A DNA stretch of 64,000 bases from Brachionus plicatilis (lineage: Eukaryota; Rotifera; Eurotatoria; Ploima; Brachionidae): positions 1,580,318 through 1,644,317 of the forward strand of contig QEOQ01000214.1 in NCBI GenBank assembly GCA_010279815.1, written 5' to 3'. The notes below the pieces were generated by a model. It did not search any database and was not told where the DNA came from. It saw only the letters and a program-made list of their open reading frames with translations. Positions 58,395-64,000 of the stretch are shown in pieces (position 1 is the first letter of the stretch; every line of letters starts with the position of its first letter). A program made the translations under genes and the position numbers.

Positions 58395-60617
58395 TCAGTT
58401 TTTGTTTTTAAGAACTTTGTTCTTCAAATTTACAACGGCAAGGACTAAAGACGTCTGAATTGACTTATTTAAAAAGAAATAAGTAAAAATCTGTAGAGAA
58501 CATGATACCAAGTGAAATAAATTGGCCAGCTGAGACACATTGCTACATATTTTGTTAATTTTAAAGCAAATTTCACCAGTAAACTTCTCAATGAAAATAA
58601 AAAGAAACACACTAAATTCCATCGAACGAAGAATAAATGAAATTAAACAATTCAAGCAAATTGTCTTGGTTATTCTGTATTCTATTTGAGACATTTTTAT
58701 CTTTTGTTCATTTGAATAGTTTGAAATTTTAGCTTTCAATTTTAATGATGATCTAAATTTGATTAATAGAAGGGTATCAACAATTGCCAATATAACGAAA
58801 AGAAGAATGTCATTGAATATAAAGTTTATTAAATACCATATAAAATAAATCGAATTTCTATATTTAAAATTGTTTGATACTGGCACCATAAGTTGATAAT
58901 TACTGAGAAATATATTTTTGAATGTAAATTTAATTGGAGTATCAGAAAATTCTGAATATTCATTCAGATCTGATAGCTGATTTATTCTAATTGTCAAAAT
59001 GTAGTGAAAGTTAAGAAAAATTACTAAAAGAAATATTGAAATTTTAAAAAATTTATGATTTAGTCTGTTTGAAGAATATTTGCTCATATTGTTGTTCAGA
59101 AAATAAAATCTATTCAATGATATAAAACAATTGATAATGTTTGATGAAGTTTTTAAAATATTTCCCAAAAATTCAACAGCATACTTTTCATAGTTTTGAA
59201 CAAACAAGTGTTTGTGAATAGCAGAACAAAATATTCCAGTGTAAGTGATGCACACATTTGTCACATGAAACAAATATAGAAAGCAAAATAAAAAATTAAA
59301 AATTGAATTTAACAAAATCAATTTGAACATTCCTTTTTTTAGCTCATTCTTTAGAATTTGAGAATTAAAGCTTAAAATAATTAAAATATTAGTCACCATA
59401 CCTATCATACAAAATATGGGAAATAAGGTTAAATTTATGAAGCTTATTATTTCAGATGTATAAAGTATATCAATTGGATCTAAATTTGATTTTTTTCTGA
59501 TTGATTTCTTGCAGTTTTTTTTCATTTCGGAAAAATTACAACTAAGATTTTCGAAATTTTTGCACGAAAAAATTTTGCTCCGTAAAATCCAGACCATTGT
59601 GCAACTGCAATTATGATTATAAACTGGTATCACTGGCTCAACTGAAGTATTCAAAGGATAATCTTTGAAAAGACAAAAATCCTCATCCGGATAAGTATAA
59701 TAATTAAGAGAGGGATAATGTAGAGTAATTTTTTGTTTATTCTGATTTAGTAAAGCAAGAAGCCAGGATGTATTCTGACTTAAAAATTCGACAAAATTTT
59801 TCAAATCTAATCTCAATGTTTCCAATTGATTGAATTTAGTAAAAGTGTTGCTATTTATTGATTTTAAACTTCCACTCATTTCCAAATACTTGACCATTGC
59901 AAATAAATTTTTGTTTAATAACATTTCTGATAGCATAAATTTATAAAATTTAAATCTCAAAAATTTGACATGCAGATTGAATAAAAAATTGTGATCACTA
60001 AAACCAAGTTGGTTATTTTTATAAAAAGCTCCTGCTATTCCATCAAATTCTAAATTTTCCAAATTTAGATTACTAAACATGAGTGGACAAGTTTTCTGTT
60101 TGTATTTTATTGTGGTCGAAAATGTGATAATTTTCGAATACTGAAATATTGTGTAATTGACTCCAGGTAAACATTCACTTAGCTTTGAACCATTTTGGTA
60201 AGAATCCAATTCGGAATAAAAGAATTTTAGACTATTTTTAGATAAAATAGCTAAAAAAATCGACGATTGAATATCAAATCCTTTTATATATGCAAATAAT
60301 AAATAAAATGTCTTGTCAAATTTAAAGTTTTTTAATAAATTAATCTTTAGTGATCTATCTACTATTATAAATTGATCTGGAATGAAAGAAATTTTATAAA
60401 AAAAATTGTTGTCGTTATCCAAACAATCGAAGTCTAGCTGTGAAAATGAAGAAAATTTTTTTATTTTTATACCAAAAACTTTTGATTGAAAATTTTCTAC
60501 CTCTATCTTTTCAAGCATATTAACACACATTTGAGAATAACTATCACGTAATATATTTACTTGACAGAATACAAATGAAAACATAAAAATTATTTTGAAC
60601 AAACAATTAATCACCAT
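58395..60617 (-). CDS. LRR-ectodomain seven-transmembrane receptor, single exon
   Basis: 740-aa intronless ORF from ATG (60617) to TGA (58395-58397). Seen: a signal-like hydrophobic N-terminus (residues about 1-19); an ectodomain of about 360 residues with leucine-rich-repeat style segments (KYLEMSGSLKSINSNTF, LETLRLDLKNF); an LRR C-cap-like Cys cluster at about 332-366 (CSCTMVWILRSK, then three further Cys); then seven hydrophobic segments from about 388 (ISFINLTLFPIFCMIGMV) to about 719 (SCSLQIFTYFFLN). TM1 carries the GMVTNILI pattern of rhodopsin-like receptors. The usual DRY is replaced by NRF (SLNRFYF). Probably a class A-like orphan receptor; ligand unknown. The absence of introns suggests origin by retroposition or membership in an expanded single-exon family. 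Confidence 0.8.
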   Translation of the reverse strand: MVINCLFKIIFMFSFVFCQVNILRDSYSQMCVNMLEKIEVENFQSKVFGIKIKKFSSFSQLDFDCLDNDNNFFYKISFIPDQFIIVDRSLKINLLKNFKFDKTFYLLFAYIKGFDIQSSIFLAILSKNSLKFFYSELDSYQNGSKLSECLPGVNYTIFQYSKIITFSTTIKYKQKTCPLMFSNLNLENLEFDGIAGAFYKNNQLGFSDHNFLFNLHVKFLRFKFYKFMLSEMLLNKNLFAMVKYLEMSGSLKSINSNTFTKFNQLETLRLDLKNFVEFLSQNTSWLLALLNQNKQKITLHYPSLNYYTYPDEDFCLFKDYPLNTSVEPVIPVYNHNCSCTMVWILRSKIFSCKNFENLSCNFSEMKKNCKKSIRKKSNLDPIDILYTSEIISFINLTLFPIFCMIGMVTNILIILSFNSQILKNELKKGMFKLILLNSIFNFLFCFLYLFHVTNVCITYTGIFCSAIHKHLFVQNYEKYAVEFLGNILKTSSNIINCFISLNRFYFLNNNMSKYSSNRLNHKFFKISIFLLVIFLNFHYILTIRINQLSDLNEYSEFSDTPIKFTFKNIFLSNYQLMVPVSNNFKYRNSIYFIWYLINFIFNDILLFVILAIVDTLLLIKFRSSLKLKAKISNYSNEQKIKMSQIEYRITKTICLNCLISFILRSMEFSVFLFIFIEKFTGEICFKINKICSNVSQLANLFHLVSCSLQIFTYFFLNKSIQTSLVLAVVNLKNKVLKNKN

Positions 60618-61569
60618 TTTTGGTTGAAAAAAAAAAGAATAATTTTTGTAAATTTTTAAAATAATTTATTGCTTTACCTTTAAATAATAAAAAATGAATA
60701 TTGTCTTTAAATTATTTCCTTCCATTAGGGATCGATGGAATTTAAAGAAATTAAAGTGATTTGCCTAGATGATATAATAATTTTCACTGTATAGCTTTTA
60801 AAATAATTCTACAAAATTTTAATGCATTAGACTCAGCAATTTCTAGATGATTACTTGGTTAAAAAATCACGTTGAATTATCTTAGAAAATTGCTTTGGGA
60901 TTCATACACTTAAAATAGTTAGAGCTATGCTTTGAGATTTGATCATTTGAATTGAAAAATTCGAAATAGAAAAAAAATTATAATTTCTAAATTAAAAACC
61001 AAACCAAATTTAAATTTTTTTCATTAATAAACAAAATGGTTTATCCTTTGACGATTCTAAAACTTAGATAAATTTGCTTCTAAAAAATAAAAAAATTTAA
61101 CATCATTAACAAATTTTATAGATTAAGTTTCAAAAAGTGTTATTTTTTAAAATTCCTCAAAAATTTCTTTGCTATGTATAGCTAAATTTTAGCTTGTATT
61201 TAAATTTTAAGATCATGCGCAATTTTAAATTAAAAAATATTTCCCAATTGCCAAAATTTCAAACATCTAATATATATTTAATATCATATGGTATCAAATT
61301 TCGAATCATATGATATTTGATTACAATATGTTAGATATCGAACCAATTTTTATTTGCATTGAGAATTTTAGAGCAAAAATGAAAAAAACTCAATTATTTT
61401 TTTTCAATAAATAAAAAAAAGCTTTTAAAAATTGTCCAAGCTGACACATTTATTGCTTGATCAAGAATCAAACCAATTAGTTGATAATATTTTGTCTAGT
61501 TTCACAATCTGCATAAAATTTTTAGCATTATGTAGGTATCATAGCTTCAAAAATTGTTAAATTGACAAG

Positions 61570-61901
61570 TTGAGGTTTATGATAAATTTTTGATGCTCAA
61601 AATGATCAAATCAACTAAAACTATTAAATAAATTTTAATTTTTTAATAGAATTAGTGCAGAGGTGAATTTTCGGTTTTAAAATACTTTGTTACATCTAAT
61701 GTTAAAATCTGCAAAAAATTATTTAGTTAAAATAGTGCACTCTTCAATGTGTATTTTGATATTGCAGAGTTTATTTTTAATTTAGTATGATTAATCCAAA
61801 AACGTATCTCTGCATCATTTCTATTAAGAAATAAAAATTTATTAAATAGGTTAAGTTTTATTTGATCATTTTGAGCATCAAAAATTGATCATTAACTTCA
61901 A
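61570..61901. mobile_element. MITE with about 95-bp inverted arms
   Basis: The left arm (TTGAGGTTTATGATAAATTT, TTGATGCTCAAAATGATCAAA, CTATTAAATAAATTTTAA to GTGCAGAG) pairs with the right arm (CTCTGCATCATTTCTATTAA to TTTGATCATTTTGAGCATCA and ATTAACTTCAA). Central about 140 bp unpaired, no ORF. Confidence 0.75.
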
Positions 61902-62014
61902 ATTTCCTGTTAAATTAAGCTTTTTTTTAAAATTTTATTTGGAAGATTCAAATACCATTAAAATTTTTTAAATTTTGTTCTCTTTCAGGTTTTATGTGAT
62001 TTAAACTTGTAGTA

Positions 62015-62153
62015 CAGTAATAATCCGCTTTTTGTTTTTTACAACAATTTACGAGAAATATGGTTAATTTTTGATGTTTTATTTTGGTAAATTTATCTAA
62101 ATTTACTTAAATTTTTGTAAAAAACAAAAAGCAGAACATCACAGTTATTCTTT
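62015..62153. mobile_element. short foldback element
   Basis: CCGCTTTTTGTTTTTTACAA at about 62026 is inverted as TTGTAAAAAACAAAAAGCAG at about 62115, with further pairing outward (AGTAATAAT and AGTTATT). Small non-coding inverted repeat. Confidence 0.6.
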
Positions 62154-63250
62154 TGCTAAAGATATTTGAATATAGAACTCTATGATTCTTCTCTAATTTA
62201 TTAAATCTCTAAATCAATGATAAAAATTGTTTTAAAATTAAAAATTTACTTAAATCACAAGTATTAGTAATGAAACAAAAAAAAATAAAAAATCTATACT
62301 TAAATAATAGAATATTCAATTTTTTAATTTTTTCAATTAAACATTTACAAAAAAATTTAAACTTTTTCAAAAAAATTTTTATTTTTTATCAATGTTGTAA
62401 GAAAAAATAAAAAATTTCGCTTAAAAAGGTAATCTAATTGAGAAAATTAGACATGAGTCTAATCACTTAAATTAATATAACAAAGTACAAATAAAATCAA
62501 AAAAATTTCAAAAATTTATATTTTTTGACTTTATTTTATTATTTTTTAATAGATTTTAGATAAAATTTACGTCCGTTATATAATATGCCACTTTCTAACC
62601 CCAATTTTTTACAACTGGCCTCCGATAAGAAATTACAAAATTTAGAAAAAATAAATTTCATTACATGATTTAATTTGAATATCAAAAAATTAAATGGTTT
62701 TGTATCTACGGGAAATAAAATAATCAATTTATGAAATTGTTCAATTTTTTTTAAAATTTAAAATTTTTGAGTTTCAAATAAAGTCAAAATATTGAAAAAT
62801 TTTTGTCTCACATCGAGATCACATCAGGCCGGCTTCTGCCTAAAAGTTTATATAAAATTTTCTTTATTATCTTTATTATTATTTAAAATAAATTATGACG
62901 CTTTATCACGTTTTTTGAAGCACCTTTAAACCCAGACAATTTGTGTACATGTTGAAAATATTGCTAATAAATTATTAAAATGTGACATATAAAAAAAATA
63001 GTTTATTTTGTCGTAGATACAATTGGATTAATTATTTGGACTAGGGTTAGCCAGTTAGCCGACCAAATATCCAAGCGACACTTGAACAATTAAATATTCT
63101 AATCGTTGATTAAAAATGCCTTATAATTTTATTTATTCATTTGACTAGATTAGTACTCAGCTAGAATAAAAGAAAAAAAAAACAAAAAAATATATATCAA
63201 GATAAAGACTGACGTGTTCAAAATGAACAAGTTCATTAAAAATTTTTTAA

Positions 63251-63871
<621 letters not shown>

Positions 63872-64000
63872 ATGTTTAGAAACTTTTATATTTATTTTTA
63901 AATATTTAAAAAAAAAAAAAAAAAGTATTTTTTTCGATCTTGAATAAATCTATTTCTCAATAAAATAAAAATAAATCGATTAATTTTTAATTTCATTTTA

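Overview
The window is nuclear DNA from a small, very AT-rich animal genome. Protein-coding genes are split by many short (about 45-60 bp) AT-rich GT-AG introns, and the gene set (RGS22, AKAP1, SCCPDH, a class II ARF, OvoA, a 7TM receptor, a secreted acid phosphatase) is metazoan; RGS22 points to a ciliated animal. Base composition, intron size and gene style fit a monogonont rotifer such as Brachionus, but that is an inference from style and not a match to a reference. One assembly gap (Ns) lies at 53217-54065.

Layout. 1-4.2 kb: a MITE and an eight-exon, minus-strand histidine acid phosphatase with unusual active-site residues. 4.2-6.9 kb: AT-rich spacer with a long-TIR MITE. 6.9-32 kb: a rearranged segmental-duplication zone. 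It holds three copies of the ovothiol gene OvoA (two intact, one frameshifted), a 5' half and a 3' half of SCCPDH, broken AKAP1 pieces in both orientations, copies of a transposon-like zinc-finger gene, a LINE remnant and a GC-rich minisatellite. 33-45.6 kb: an RGS22 orthologue reconstructed in 14 exons (1304 aa). 47.6-55.6 kb: complete SCCPDH (432 aa) followed by complete AKAP1 (508 aa). 55.6-64 kb: foldback elements, a single-exon LRR-ectodomain 7TM receptor (minus), and a class II ARF at the right end.

The ancestral order in the duplicated zone can be read as OvoA - SCCPDH - AKAP1. Block A (5-15 kb) keeps OvoA, the 3' half of SCCPDH and an AKAP1 without its KH domain. Block B (19.5-25.1 kb) keeps OvoA and the 5' half of SCCPDH. 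Block C (26.9-32.0 kb) keeps a frameshifted OvoA. An inverted piece (16.5-18.7 kb) joins the OvoA 3' end directly to the AKAP1 3' end. Block D (47.5-55.6 kb) keeps intact SCCPDH and AKAP1. So the window has two potentially working OvoA genes but only one working SCCPDH and one working AKAP1. Whether the mosaic is real or partly from merging divergent haplotypes cannot be decided from sequence alone.

The genes do not form an operon. OvoA makes the ovothiol precursor, AKAP1 tethers PKA and RNA at mitochondria, SCCPDH is a membrane-associated oxidoreductase-like protein, ARF acts in Golgi traffic, and RGS22 and the 7TM receptor belong to signalling.
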